In this document: positions 24,464 to 33,449 of the stretch, one piece after another
Layout: each line of letters opens with the position of its first letter
Position numbering within the stretch: the stretch's first letter is position 1
From: Nitratireductor aquimarinus
GTDB taxonomy: Bacteria > Pseudomonadota > Alphaproteobacteria > Rhizobiales > Rhizobiaceae
DNA length: 64,000 nt
Assembly: GCF_017255295.1 (NCBI RefSeq)
Contig: NZ_JAFKDE010000004.1
Location: forward strand, 62,001 to 126,000
Direction of reading: 5' to 3'
Position numbers and translations under genes: made by a program
The notes under the pieces: generated by a model
The model's database searches: none
The model's input: only the letters and a program-made list of their open reading frames with translations
What the model was told of the DNA's origin: nothing

Positions 24464-25246
24464 ATGGATCTAGGACTTAACAACAAGCGCGCGCTGGTGC
24501 TCGGCGCAAGTCGCGGCCTCGGCGCGGCCATCGCGGAAGGGCTGGCGCGTGAAGGCGCAACCGTGATCGCCGCCGCGCGCAGCAAGGACAAGATCGAGGC
24601 CTGGGCCGGCAAACTGCCCGATGGCGCAGGCACGGTGGAAGCCTGCGCGCTCGACATTTCAGACCTTGCCGCCATCGATGAGCTCGCCGACAGGCTTCTG
24701 GCCGAAGGCGGCGTCGATATTCTTGTGAACAACACCGGTGGCCCGCCCCCGTCATCGGCTGTCGATGCCGGTCGCAGCGACTGGATCTCCAATTTCGAGA
24801 CCATGGCGGCCAATGTCTTCCACCTGACCGGGCGTCTTCTGCCACCAATGCGCGAGCGCAAATGGGGCCGTATTCTCACCGTCACCTCTTCGGGTGTGGA
24901 ACAGCCGATTCCGATGCTGGCGCTTTCGAACGGCATCCGCTCGGCCATTGTCGGCTGGTCCAAGACGCTCGCCACCGAAATTGCGCGCGACGGCGTGACG
25001 GTGAATGTTCTCATGCCAGGCCGCATTCACACGCAGCGTGTGGTCGAACTGGACACCGCCGCCGCAAACCGCTCCGGCAAGCCGGTGGAAGAGGTTTCGG
25101 CTGCTGCCGCCGATACGATTCCCATGGGGCGTTACGGCGATCCTGAGGAATTCGCCAACATGGCCGTTTTCCTCGCTTCCGAACGCGCGTCCTATGTCAC
25201 GGGCACCAAGGTCCGCATCGACGGCGGCGCGACCCGTTCAGTCTGA
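24464..25246 (+). CDS. SDR-family protein lacking canonical Tyr/Lys
   Basis: The 260-aa Rossmann protein has the cofactor motif GASRGLG (14-20), the structural NNTGG (89-93) and a C-terminal YVTGTKVRIDGG typical of FabG-like short-chain dehydrogenases. The active-site Ser is present (TSSG, about 142-143). Where YxxxK is expected it reads SNGIR (155-159), so Tyr becomes Ser and Lys becomes Arg. Such atypical SDRs form a recognised subgroup whose chemistry is unclear. ATG 24464 follows GGGGA by 8 bases. It is convergent with the GH1 gene (17 bases apart). Without the pair, a binding or regulatory role is as likely as oxidoreduction. Confidence 0.85.
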   Translation: MDLGLNNKRALVLGASRGLGAAIAEGLAREGATVIAAARSKDKIEAWAGKLPDGAGTVEACALDISDLAAIDELADRLLAEGGVDILVNNTGGPPPSSAVDAGRSDWISNFETMAANVFHLTGRLLPPMRERKWGRILTVTSSGVEQPIPMLALSNGIRSAIVGWSKTLATEIARDGVTVNVLMPGRIHTQRVVELDTAAANRSGKPVEEVSAAAADTIPMGRYGDPEEFANMAVFLASERASYVTGTKVRIDGGATRSV

Positions 25247-25263
25247 TCGCCTCGGGTCAGGAC

Positions 25264-26619
25264 CTAGCGCTTCAGCGCGCGCCCAAGAGCATACCATGAT
25301 GCCTTGGGCGTGCGCTCCAGCGTTTCAAAGTCCACATGGACAAGCCCGAAACGCTTCTCATAGCCGAGCGCCCATTCGTAATTGTCCAGAAGCGACCAGA
25401 CGATATAGCCTTTCACCGGCGCGCCCTCATCCAAGGCGCGCCGCACCGCCCCCAGATGCCGGTTCAGAAAATCGATGCGCGCGGGATCATCGACCCGCCC
25501 GGCCGACAGCCGGTCCGGCGCGGCCATGCCGTTTTCCGTCACATAAATCGGCAGGCCCTTCGTGTAGTTCTCATGCGCCCATGTGATGAAATGGTGCAGG
25601 CCCTCGGGATAGATCTCCCAGTCCATGAACGTTTTGGGCAGCGGCCCCTCGACCTCTTTCAGCGCCGGAAACCGGCCTGAACCGTCCGGGGCGATCAGCT
25701 TGCGCGTGTAATAATTGATGCCCAACCAGTCGACCGGCGTGCCGATCACGCCAAAATCCTTCTCAAAACCCTGCGGCATGTGAGGCCCGAGCCCTTCCAG
25801 CACATCCTCGGGATAGGCCTCGTCAAACACGCCGCCAAGGAACCAGCGATTGTAAATGCCGTCGTAAAGACGGGCGGCCTTCCGCGCCGCCTCGCTGTCA
25901 TCGGCGGGAGCGGCGTATTCGAAATTGGTGACCAGCCCAAGATTGTCCATGCCGAGCGCGCGCATCGCCTGCGTCGCCCGCCCATGCGCCAGAAGCACGT
26001 GGTGCATGGCGCGGGCGGCGGCGCGAATGTCGCGCAGCCCCGGCGCATGTGCCCCCATGAAATGGCTGAGCCAGGCCACGCACCAGGGCTCGTTGATGGT
26101 CGCCGCCGTCGCCACCCGGTCTCCGATGCGCTTCATCACCAGTTCCGTATAATCGGCGAACCAGTCTGCAATATCGCGGTTGCGCCAACCGCCCAGATCG
26201 GCAAGCGGCGCCGGCAGATCCCAGTGATAGAGCGTGGCGAAGGGTTTCAGCCCGCGCTCCAGCATGCCATCGACAAGGCGGTCGTAGAAATCGAGCCCCT
26301 CTGGATTGGCGTCTCCCCTTCCATCCGGCAGCACACGCGACCAGGAGATCGAAAAGCGATAGCAGTCGAACCCGGCGTCACGCACCAGATCGAGATCGCT
26401 TTCCCAGCGGTGATAGTGGTCGCAGGCCGTGGCCCCATCCTCGCCGCGCACCGTGTTGCCGGGCGTTGCCGCAAACGTGTCCCAGTGCGAGGTTCCGCAA
26501 CCGCCAAACCGGCTGCCCTCGATCTGATAGCTCGAAGTGGCCGTGCCAAAGACGAAATCCCCGGGGAAATCGTCGCGTGAGAATTCAAGCTCCATGGCTT
26601 CCATTCCGTTGGCGGGCAT
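25264..26619 (-). CDS. GH1 beta-glucosidase
   Basis: The 451-aa cytoplasmic glycoside hydrolase has the GH1 acid/base in TINEPW (E177), the nucleophile in YVTENG (E362), and substrate-binding GTATSSYQIEG at residues 25-35. It would release glucose (or a related sugar) from beta-glycosides. No signal peptide is present, matching import of disaccharides before cleavage. ATG 26619 has GGGGAGAGG just upstream. It lies 56 bases downstream of the LacI regulator on the same strand and is probably cotranscribed and induced with the divergent transporter operon. Confidence 0.93.
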   Translation of the reverse strand: MPANGMEAMELEFSRDDFPGDFVFGTATSSYQIEGSRFGGCGTSHWDTFAATPGNTVRGEDGATACDHYHRWESDLDLVRDAGFDCYRFSISWSRVLPDGRGDANPEGLDFYDRLVDGMLERGLKPFATLYHWDLPAPLADLGGWRNRDIADWFADYTELVMKRIGDRVATAATINEPWCVAWLSHFMGAHAPGLRDIRAAARAMHHVLLAHGRATQAMRALGMDNLGLVTNFEYAAPADDSEAARKAARLYDGIYNRWFLGGVFDEAYPEDVLEGLGPHMPQGFEKDFGVIGTPVDWLGINYYTRKLIAPDGSGRFPALKEVEGPLPKTFMDWEIYPEGLHHFITWAHENYTKGLPIYVTENGMAAPDRLSAGRVDDPARIDFLNRHLGAVRRALDEGAPVKGYIVWSLLDNYEWALGYEKRFGLVHVDFETLERTPKASWYALGRALKR

Positions 26620-26675
26620 GAGCCTCTCCCCGTTCTTTCTGGACCCGTTCTTTCTGAAAATGCCGTCTCCGCCCT

Positions 26676-27734
26676 TTAGCGGCGGCGTGGCGGTGCGGTC
26701 GTCTGGCCGATCACGAAGTCGGCCTCCCAGAGCTCGCTCAGAGGCGGCCCGTCCGGGGTCTCGATGCGCTCAAGAAGTAACTGCGCCACCCGTTTTCCCG
26801 CCTCCCGGATGGAGGAACGAACCGCCGTGAAATAGGGAATGTCCGGCGCGCTGCCCTTGTAGCCCGACTGAAGAAAGGACAGGCAGTCATCAAAGGCGAT
26901 CACGGAAACGTCTTCGCCAGCCCGCAGGCCAAGATCGACCAACGCCCGCGTTACGCCCATGGCCGGCAGAACACTCGCCACCAAAATGGCCGTCGGCGGC
27001 TCATCCAGTTCCATCAGCGCCCGCGTCGCCTGATAGCCATAGGGCTCGACCATATCGGCGCTGTGAAGCAGGCGCTCGTCAAGTGCGACGCCGGCCTCTG
27101 CCAGCGCCGCCTCATAGCCCTGCCTGCGCCGCTCGGCAAAGTTCATCGTCTCAAGACCGTTGATCAGCGCGATGCGCTCATGTCCCAGATCCAGCAGAAA
27201 CTTCGTCGCACGATGGAAAGCCCGCCGGTTGTTTACGTCCATCCAGCAATAATCCGCCCCCTCCTCATCGCAGCGCCCATGAACCACGAAAGGCATTCCC
27301 AATGCATTCAGAATGCCGATGCGGCTGTCGCCGGTCAGCGGTCCATGAACCACCACGCCATCCACACGCTGGTCTTCGGCAAGGTTCAGATAGATGCGCT
27401 CCTGCTCTTCCAGCGGCGCGAGCCGAAGGAGAATGTCGTAGCCGCTCTGCGCATAGATTTCGCCCGCCCCGGCGATGAAATCGGCGAAATGCGGATTGAT
27501 CATGATGTGTTCGGAAAGGCTCACCACATGCCCGATCATGCGTGACTTGCCGGTCGCCAGACTTGCCGCGCTGGGGCTCGGGCGATAGTTCAGCCGCTCC
27601 GCCGCCTCGACCACGCGGGCGCGCGTTTTCTCCGCCACTTCCGGAAAGCCGTTGAGCGCGCGCGAAACGGTGGTCTGCGACAGGCCAAGCGCCTCGGACA
27701 GCATCTTCAGGTTCATGGCTTTGCGGGTAGCCAA
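26676..27734 (-). CDS. LacI-family repressor of the glucoside locus (AglR-like)
   Basis: The 352-aa repressor has an N-terminal helix-turn-helix (residues about 8-30, LSEALGLSQTTVSRALNG) with hinge helix SAASLATGK, then a periplasmic-binding-like effector domain. It starts with TTG 27734 behind AAAGGA; an ATG six codons in is the alternative. A 10-base palindrome lies 18 bases upstream of its own start and a 12-base copy lies before the divergent aglE gene. It therefore likely represses both units until a glucoside is present. Confidence 0.9.
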   Translation of the reverse strand: MATRKAMNLKMLSEALGLSQTTVSRALNGFPEVAEKTRARVVEAAERLNYRPSPSAASLATGKSRMIGHVVSLSEHIMINPHFADFIAGAGEIYAQSGYDILLRLAPLEEQERIYLNLAEDQRVDGVVVHGPLTGDSRIGILNALGMPFVVHGRCDEEGADYCWMDVNNRRAFHRATKFLLDLGHERIALINGLETMNFAERRRQGYEAALAEAGVALDERLLHSADMVEPYGYQATRALMELDEPPTAILVASVLPAMGVTRALVDLGLRAGEDVSVIAFDDCLSFLQSGYKGSAPDIPYFTAVRSSIREAGKRVAQLLLERIETPDGPPLSELWEADFVIGQTTAPPRRR

Positions 27735-27751
27735 GGCGGTTCCTTTCCTTC

Positions 27752-27761
27752 AAAGCGCTTT
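27752..27761. promoter_or_regulatory. LacI-type operator at the regulator gene
   Basis: The palindrome AAAGCGCTTT has the CG-centred form bound by GalR/LacI repressors and overlaps the expected promoter/leader of the repressor gene, pointing to autoregulation. Confidence 0.65.
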
Positions 27762-27926
27762 AAAAAAATTGGTGTCACAGCGTTTTGGGGAGATCAAGCC
27801 CTTCAGGCGGACAATTGGTCGTTTTCATATCAATACGGCGGTGAAACCAATTTTCTTCATGAATCTTCGCGCTGGCAGCAAGGCGCTCTTGACTCAAAGG
27901 CTTCCCGGATTGATGCTGCCAAAATC

Positions 27927-27938
27927 CAAAGCGCTTTG
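27927..27938. promoter_or_regulatory. LacI-type operator upstream of aglE
   Basis: CAAAGCGCTTTG is a perfect 12-base palindrome, 80 bases before the aglE start. A -35-like TTGACT lies at about 27889-27894 with a weak -10 near 27912, which would place the operator just past the transcription start. Confidence 0.7.
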
Positions 27939-28018
27939 AATTTCGTTTAAAACGTTAGCAATGCGCCGGACCCGCAAAGACCTGAGGAGGAGCGGCTCCG
28001 GCCGCAATTGGAGGAACC

Positions 28019-29374
28019 ATGAAGACGTCCATGCTTATTGGCGCGTTTGCCCTGGCACTGTCCGGCAGCGTCGCCCATGCCGCCGATCTCAAATTCGCCC
28101 CGGGCGAGGATGCCCGTTTCAACTGGCAGAGTTTCGAAGACTTCAAGGCCGCGCACGATCTCTCCGGCCAGGAGATGAGCCTGTTCGGCCCCTGGCTCAG
28201 CTCCGACAAGGATCTGATCGAATCCGTCACCGCCTATTTCGAGGAAGCGACCGGCGCAAAGGTCAATTACTCAGGCTCCGACTCCTTCGAGCAGCAGATC
28301 GTCATCGACACGCAGGCCGGCAGCGCACCGAATGTCGCAGTCTTCCCGCAGCCGGGCCTCGCAGGCGACCTCGCCTCCAAGGGCCTGCTCGTGCCGCTCG
28401 GCAACGAAACTGCCGGCTGGATGAAGGAAAACTATGCTGCCGGCCAGTCCTGGGTGGATCTCGGCACCTATGCCGGCAAGGACGGGGCGAAGGCCTTCTT
28501 CGCCTTCCCCTACAAGGCAGATGTCAAATCGCTGGTCTGGTACGTGCCGGAAAACTTTGAGGATGCGGGCTATGAAGTGCCGCAGACCATGGAAGAACTG
28601 AAGGCGCTTTCCGACCAGATCGTCGCCGATGGCGAAACGCCCTGGTGCATCGGTCTCGGTTCGGGCGGCGCAACCGGCTGGCCGGCCACCGACTGGGTGG
28701 AAGACCTGATGCTGCGCACCCAGTCGCCCGAGGTCTACGACCAGTGGGTGACCAATGAAATCCCGTTCAACGATGAACGCGTCGTTGCGGCCATCGAGGA
28801 ATTCGGCGCGTTCGCGCGCAATGACGACTATGTGGATGGCGGCGCGGGCGCCGTGGCCTCCACCGACTTCCGCGACAGCCCCAAAGGCCTCTTCGCCGTC
28901 CCGCCGAAATGCTACATGCACCGGCAGGCGTCCTTCATCCCCTCCTTCTTCCCCGAGGGCACGCAGCTTGGCCGCGACGCAGACTTCTTCTACCTGCCGG
29001 CCTATGCGGAAAAGGATCTCGGCACCCCGGTTCTGGGTGCTGGCACCGTGTTCGCCATCACGAAGGATTCGGATGTGGCGCGCGCCTTCATCGAATTCCT
29101 GAAGACGCCCATCGCGCATGAAATCTGGATGGCGCAGGCCGGCTTCCTCACCCCGCACAAGGGCGTGAACCCGGAGGCCTACGCCAATGATGCGCTGCGC
29201 AAGCAGGGCGAAATCCTGACCAATGCGACCACATTCCGCTTTGACGGCTCCGACCTGATGCCTGGCAAGATCGGCGCAGGCGCTTTCTGGACCGGCATGA
29301 TCGATTATGTCGGCGGCCAGTCCGCCGAAGAGGTCGCCGGCGAGATCCAGAAGGAATGGGACGCCATCAAGTAG
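28019..29374 (+). CDS. aglE: alpha-glucoside ABC transporter, periplasmic binding protein
   Basis: The 451-aa extracellular solute-binding protein (family 1, MalE-like) has a signal peptide (residues 1-22, cut after AHA). The conserved core is rich in aromatic residues, with a central PYKADVKSLVWYVPENF and TPWCIGLGSGGATGWPATDW. Order, neighbours and length match AglE of the rhizobial aglEFGAK system for sucrose, trehalose and maltose-type alpha-glucosides. GGAGG sits upstream of ATG 28019. A strong hairpin follows the gene. Confidence 0.88.
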   Translation: MKTSMLIGAFALALSGSVAHAADLKFAPGEDARFNWQSFEDFKAAHDLSGQEMSLFGPWLSSDKDLIESVTAYFEEATGAKVNYSGSDSFEQQIVIDTQAGSAPNVAVFPQPGLAGDLASKGLLVPLGNETAGWMKENYAAGQSWVDLGTYAGKDGAKAFFAFPYKADVKSLVWYVPENFEDAGYEVPQTMEELKALSDQIVADGETPWCIGLGSGGATGWPATDWVEDLMLRTQSPEVYDQWVTNEIPFNDERVVAAIEEFGAFARNDDYVDGGAGAVASTDFRDSPKGLFAVPPKCYMHRQASFIPSFFPEGTQLGRDADFFYLPAYAEKDLGTPVLGAGTVFAITKDSDVARAFIEFLKTPIAHEIWMAQAGFLTPHKGVNPEAYANDALRKQGEILTNATTFRFDGSDLMPGKIGAGAFWTGMIDYVGGQSAEEVAGEIQKEWDAIK

Positions 29375-29394
29375 GACTGCGCATGCAACACCGC

Positions 29395-29427
29395 CCCACC
29401 CCGCCGCCATTGAGCATGCGGGGTGGG
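29395..29427 (+). promoter_or_regulatory. hairpin between aglE and aglF
   Basis: CCCACCCCGC and GCGGGGTGGG form a 10-bp GC-rich stem with a 13-base loop, 20 bases after the aglE stop and without a U-tract. It probably stabilises the binding-protein message and reduces read-through. Confidence 0.65.
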
Positions 29428-29464
29428 AGCACCGGCACAGCCGGCATGCGCCCAGGAGGCTGAC

Positions 29465-30619
29465 ATGGCCATCTCCTCGACCGAAGCCGCCCCGCGGTCC
29501 CGTCCACCGGGCCTCGGCCGCTTCCTTTTCAATATGGCGATTGCGCTTGGCATCATGATTGCCGGCATCGTCTTTGCGGTGCTCTGCGCCGTCGCCGTCT
29601 TCACCGCGCTCAACACGGTCCTGCCCGATATCAAGCTCGTCCAGGCAGTGCTTGTCATGGTGCTCGGCGTGGCCGCCTGCTTCGGCTATTTCTGGGGTTC
29701 CAACCGGCTCCTCGACCTGATCTATCCGCCACGCGGCAGCCGCGTCGCGGACAACATCAACGCCGCCAACGGCATCCGCCCCTGGCTCTTTCTGGGGCCG
29801 GCCATCGTCATTCTCGGCATTTATCTGGTCTATCCGGTCATCAACTCGATCTTCCTGTCGTTCCACGGGCCGAGCGGCGAAACCTGGGTCGGCGGAGCCA
29901 ATTACGCCTGGCTTGCCAAGGACGCAGCCTTCCGCGAGAGCATGCGCAACAACATTCTGTGGCTCATCGTCGTGCCCGCCGCCGCCACCTTCTTCGGCCT
30001 CATCGCCGCCGCCCTCACCGACCGCATCGGCTGGGGCAATGTCGCCAAGAGCCTCATCTTCATGCCCATGGCGATCTCCTTCGTCGGCGCGAGCGTGATC
30101 TGGAAATTCATCTATGATTACCGCGCCGAAGGCTCCGAACAGATCGGCATCCTCAACGCCGTCGTCACCTTCTTCGGTGGCGAGCCACAGGCGTGGATCA
30201 CCATCCCCTTCTGGAACAATTTCTTCCTGATGGTCATCCTGATCTGGATCCAGACCGGCTTTGCCATGGTCATCCTCTCGGCCGCGCTGCGCGGCATCCC
30301 GGAAGAGACCATCGAGGCGGCCATCATCGACGGCGCCTCGCCCTTCCAGATTTTCTACAAGATCAAGGTGCCGCAGATCTGGGGCACCATCGCCGTGGTC
30401 TGGACCACCATCACCATTCTGGTTCTCAAAGTGTTCGACATCGTGCTGGCCATGACCAACGGCCAGTGGGGCAGCCAGGTGCTCGCCAATTACATGTTCG
30501 ACTGGATGTTCCGCGGGCTCGATTTCGGCCGCGCCTCGACCATCGCGCTGGTCATCATGGCCATGGTCACGCCGATCATGATCTGGAACATCCGCGAAGC
30601 ACGGAAGGACATGAAATGA
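29465..30619 (+). CDS. aglF: alpha-glucoside ABC transporter permease 1
   Basis: The 384-aa permease belongs to the MalF type. Two N-terminal helices (about residues 22-75) precede the core transport domain, which holds the EAA loop IPEETIEAAIIDGASPFQIFYKI (about 278-300) contacting the ATPase. ATG 29465 follows AGGAGG; the GTG at 29423 is an extension into the intergenic hairpin. Its stop overlaps aglG (ATGA). In rhizobial agl systems it pairs with AglG. Confidence 0.88.
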   Translation: MAISSTEAAPRSRPPGLGRFLFNMAIALGIMIAGIVFAVLCAVAVFTALNTVLPDIKLVQAVLVMVLGVAACFGYFWGSNRLLDLIYPPRGSRVADNINAANGIRPWLFLGPAIVILGIYLVYPVINSIFLSFHGPSGETWVGGANYAWLAKDAAFRESMRNNILWLIVVPAAATFFGLIAAALTDRIGWGNVAKSLIFMPMAISFVGASVIWKFIYDYRAEGSEQIGILNAVVTFFGGEPQAWITIPFWNNFFLMVILIWIQTGFAMVILSAALRGIPEETIEAAIIDGASPFQIFYKIKVPQIWGTIAVVWTTITILVLKVFDIVLAMTNGQWGSQVLANYMFDWMFRGLDFGRASTIALVIMAMVTPIMIWNIREARKDMK

Positions 30620-31752
30620 GCACGCCCGTCGGCTCGCGCCCTGCCCTCTCATGGGTTGTCAACATATCCGTCCTCCTGCTCGTGGCGCTGTGGACCCTGC
30701 CGACCTTCGGCATTCTCGTCTCATCGCTTCGCGACAAGGACCAGCTCGCCGTGAGCGGCTGGTGGACCGCCCTCACCGCGTCCGAACGCAACGTGGTCGC
30801 ACGCGCAGCCCCGCCGGAAAACGCCACGCTGGAAGACGGCCGCTACGTGCTCACCGGCAATGTGTTCGAGGATGGCAGCGGCAAGGCCGTCGGCTTCGGC
30901 ATATCATCGCGCGCGCCTTCAGCCTTCGCCGTCGGCGAGAGCGCTGAATTGCGCGACGGTGGCATGCTCACCGTCGAGGCCAGTGGCGACTACACCATCA
31001 CCTATGCCGAACAGCCCGAACCCGGCCGCGGCCAGCGCATCTTCGTGAGCTCGGTCGAGCCGCCGCGCTTCACCACGGAAAATTACAAAAACGTCCTGTT
31101 CTCCGAAGGGCTCGGCAAGAGCTTCATCAACACGATGACCGTGACCATTCCGGCGACCGTCATTCCGATCCTGATTGCGGCCTATGCGGCCTACGCACTG
31201 GCATGGATGGAGTTTCCGGGCCGCGCGCTTCTGCTTGCCGCCATTGTCGGCCTGCTCGTCGTCCCGCTACAAATGTCGCTGATCCCGCTTCTGCGTTTCT
31301 ACAACACGATCGGCATCGGCAAGTCGTTCATCGGCATCTGGCTCGCACATACGGGGTTCGGCCTGCCGCTCGCCATCTATCTCCTGCGCAACTACATGGC
31401 CGGCCTGCCGCGCGAGATCATCGAAAGCGCGCGCGTCGATGGCGCGTCGGATTTCGAGATCTTCCGCAAGATCATTCTGCCGCTGTCGTTTCCCGCACTC
31501 GCCTCTTTCGCCATCTTCCAGTTCCTCTGGGTCTGGAACGACCTGCTCGTCGCCACCGTCTTCCTTGGAAACAATGAAGAACAGCTGGTTCTGACCGGCC
31601 GGCTGCGCGAACTGCTCGGCTCGCGTGGCGGCAATTGGGAAATCCTCACCGCATCGGCCTTCGTGGCCATCGTGGTGCCCATTCTCGTTTTCTTCGCATT
31701 GCAACGTTACCTGGTCCGCGGCCTTCTGGCCGGGTCCGTCAAAGGAGGCTGA
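30616..31752 (+). CDS. aglG: alpha-glucoside ABC transporter permease 2 with periplasmic insert
   Basis: The 378-aa MalG-type permease has a first helix at about 15-35. A hydrophilic, beta-rich stretch of roughly 120 residues (about 40-155) is predicted to face the periplasm, followed by five more helices with the EAA loop LPREIIESARVDGASDFEIF. Typical MalG-type permeases are about 280-300 aa, so the insert explains the extra length; it is seen in rhizobial AglG proteins. ATG 30616 overlaps the aglF stop. Confidence 0.88.
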   Translation: MSTPVGSRPALSWVVNISVLLLVALWTLPTFGILVSSLRDKDQLAVSGWWTALTASERNVVARAAPPENATLEDGRYVLTGNVFEDGSGKAVGFGISSRAPSAFAVGESAELRDGGMLTVEASGDYTITYAEQPEPGRGQRIFVSSVEPPRFTTENYKNVLFSEGLGKSFINTMTVTIPATVIPILIAAYAAYALAWMEFPGRALLLAAIVGLLVVPLQMSLIPLLRFYNTIGIGKSFIGIWLAHTGFGLPLAIYLLRNYMAGLPREIIESARVDGASDFEIFRKIILPLSFPALASFAIFQFLWVWNDLLVATVFLGNNEEQLVLTGRLRELLGSRGGNWEILTASAFVAIVVPILVFFALQRYLVRGLLAGSVKGG

Positions 31753-31760
31753 CCGCTCCC

Positions 31761-33449
31761 ATGAATGTCCTTCACGATGCTCCCTTGGAACATGCTCCCG
31801 GAGCCGTAAGCCGCCACGCCGAAGACGCCGACTGGTGGCGCGGCGCGGTCATCTACCAGATCTATCCGCGCTCCTTTCAGGATTCCAACGGCGACGGGAT
31901 CGGCGACCTCAAAGGGATCACCCAGCGTCTGCCCTACATCGCTTCGCTTGGGGTTGATGCGATCTGGCTGTCACCCTTCTTCAAGTCGCCCATGCTCGAC
32001 TTCGGTTATGATGTCTCCGACTACACCCAGGTCGATCCGATGTTTGGTTCGCTGGCCGATTTCGACGCCATGATCACCGAGGCCCACCGGCTCGGCCTCA
32101 AGGTGATGATCGATCAGGTGATCTCGCATTCTTCCGCACGGCATCCCTGGTTCGTGGAAAGCCGGCAGAACCGCACCAATCCACGCGCCGACTGGTATGT
32201 CTGGGCCGATCCGAAACCCGATGGCAGCCCGCCCAACAACTGGCTGTCGATCTTCGGCGGCTCCGCATGGGAATGGGACACGAGCCGCTGCCAGTATTAT
32301 CTGCACAATTTCCTGGCCAGCCAGCCGGACCTGAACTTCCACAATCCCGATGTTCAGGACGCGCTGCTTGAAACGGTGCGCTTCTGGCTGGAACGCGGCG
32401 TCGACGGTTTCCGTCTCGACACGATCAATTTCTATGTCCACTCGGCCGGTCTGGAAGACAATCCGCCGCTTGAGCAGGACCAGCGCAACGCCTCCATCGC
32501 GCCTGCGGTCAATCCCTACAACTTCCAGAACCACCTTTACGACAAGAACCAGCCCGAGAACCTGGAATTCCTGAAACGCTTCCGCGCGCTGCTCGATGAA
32601 TATCCCGGCACCACGGCTGTCGGCGAAGTGGGTGATGCGCAGCGCGGCCTCGACATCGTCGCCGAATATACGAGCGGCGGCGACAAGGTTCACATGTGCT
32701 ATTCCTTCGACTTCCTGTCGCAGGAACCGCTCACGCCGGGCCGTGTCCGGCGCGTCATCGAGGCATTCGGCGACAAGGCGCCCGATGGCTGGTCGTGCTG
32801 GAGCTTCTCCAATCATGACGTGGTGCGCCATGCCTCGCGCTGGGCCGATCAGGTCCACGACCGCGACGCCTTCCTGAAGATGACCACGACGCTGCTTCTG
32901 TCGCTGCGCGGTTCCGTCTGCCTCTATCAGGGCGAGGAGCTGGGCCTCACCGAAGCCGTACTCGACCTGAAAGACCTGCAGGACCCGTATGGCATCCAGT
33001 TCTGGCCGACCTTCAAGGGCCGCGATGGATGCCGCACCCCGATGGTCTGGTCGGAAACGCAGGTCAATGGCGGCTTCTCCGGCGCAAAGCCCTGGCTGCC
33101 CGTGCCGCCGGAGCACCTCCATCTGGCCGTGTCGGCGCAGGAGGGGCAGGACACGCTCCTGTCGCACTATCGCAATGCACTTGCCTTCCGCGCCCGCCAT
33201 CCCGTTTTCGCCAAGGGCGAAATCACCTTCCGGGAAGGCACTGAGGAGGTGCTTGTCTTCGAGCGCTCCATGGCCGGCCACGCCATTCTGGTGGCGGTGA
33301 ACATGAGCGACGGGCCGGTCACGCTGAAGCTCGATGTCCGGGATTATGCGACCATGGCCGATTCCGGCGCAGCCGGAACGGTGGAGGACGGCATCGTCAC
33401 GCTGCCGGCCTATGCAAGCTGGTTCGGCAGCAAGGGGATGGAGACATGA
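31761..33449 (+). CDS. aglA: alpha-glucosidase, GH13 family
   Basis: The 562-aa cytoplasmic enzyme has the GH13 oligo-1,6-/alpha-glucosidase layout: YQIYPRSFQDSNGDGIGDL near the start, nucleophile D220 in GFRLDT, acid/base E289 in VGEV and transition-state Asp D353 in SNHDVVR. It hydrolyses imported alpha-glucosides to glucose. ATG 31761 is the first Met before the catalytic domain, with GGAGG 12 bases upstream; the frame runs back into aglG. It overlaps aglK by four bases. Confidence 0.9.
   Translation: MNVLHDAPLEHAPGAVSRHAEDADWWRGAVIYQIYPRSFQDSNGDGIGDLKGITQRLPYIASLGVDAIWLSPFFKSPMLDFGYDVSDYTQVDPMFGSLADFDAMITEAHRLGLKVMIDQVISHSSARHPWFVESRQNRTNPRADWYVWADPKPDGSPPNNWLSIFGGSAWEWDTSRCQYYLHNFLASQPDLNFHNPDVQDALLETVRFWLERGVDGFRLDTINFYVHSAGLEDNPPLEQDQRNASIAPAVNPYNFQNHLYDKNQPENLEFLKRFRALLDEYPGTTAVGEVGDAQRGLDIVAEYTSGGDKVHMCYSFDFLSQEPLTPGRVRRVIEAFGDKAPDGWSCWSFSNHDVVRHASRWADQVHDRDAFLKMTTTLLLSLRGSVCLYQGEELGLTEAVLDLKDLQDPYGIQFWPTFKGRDGCRTPMVWSETQVNGGFSGAKPWLPVPPEHLHLAVSAQEGQDTLLSHYRNALAFRARHPVFAKGEITFREGTEEVLVFERSMAGHAILVAVNMSDGPVTLKLDVRDYATMADSGAAGTVEDGIVTLPAYASWFGSKGMET

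Noticed and set aside
28271-30652. 793-codon minus-strand frame opposite aglE/aglF
   Set aside because: Very long, but a His/Asp/Gly-rich antisense artefact of high third-position GC; the plus-strand genes are certain.
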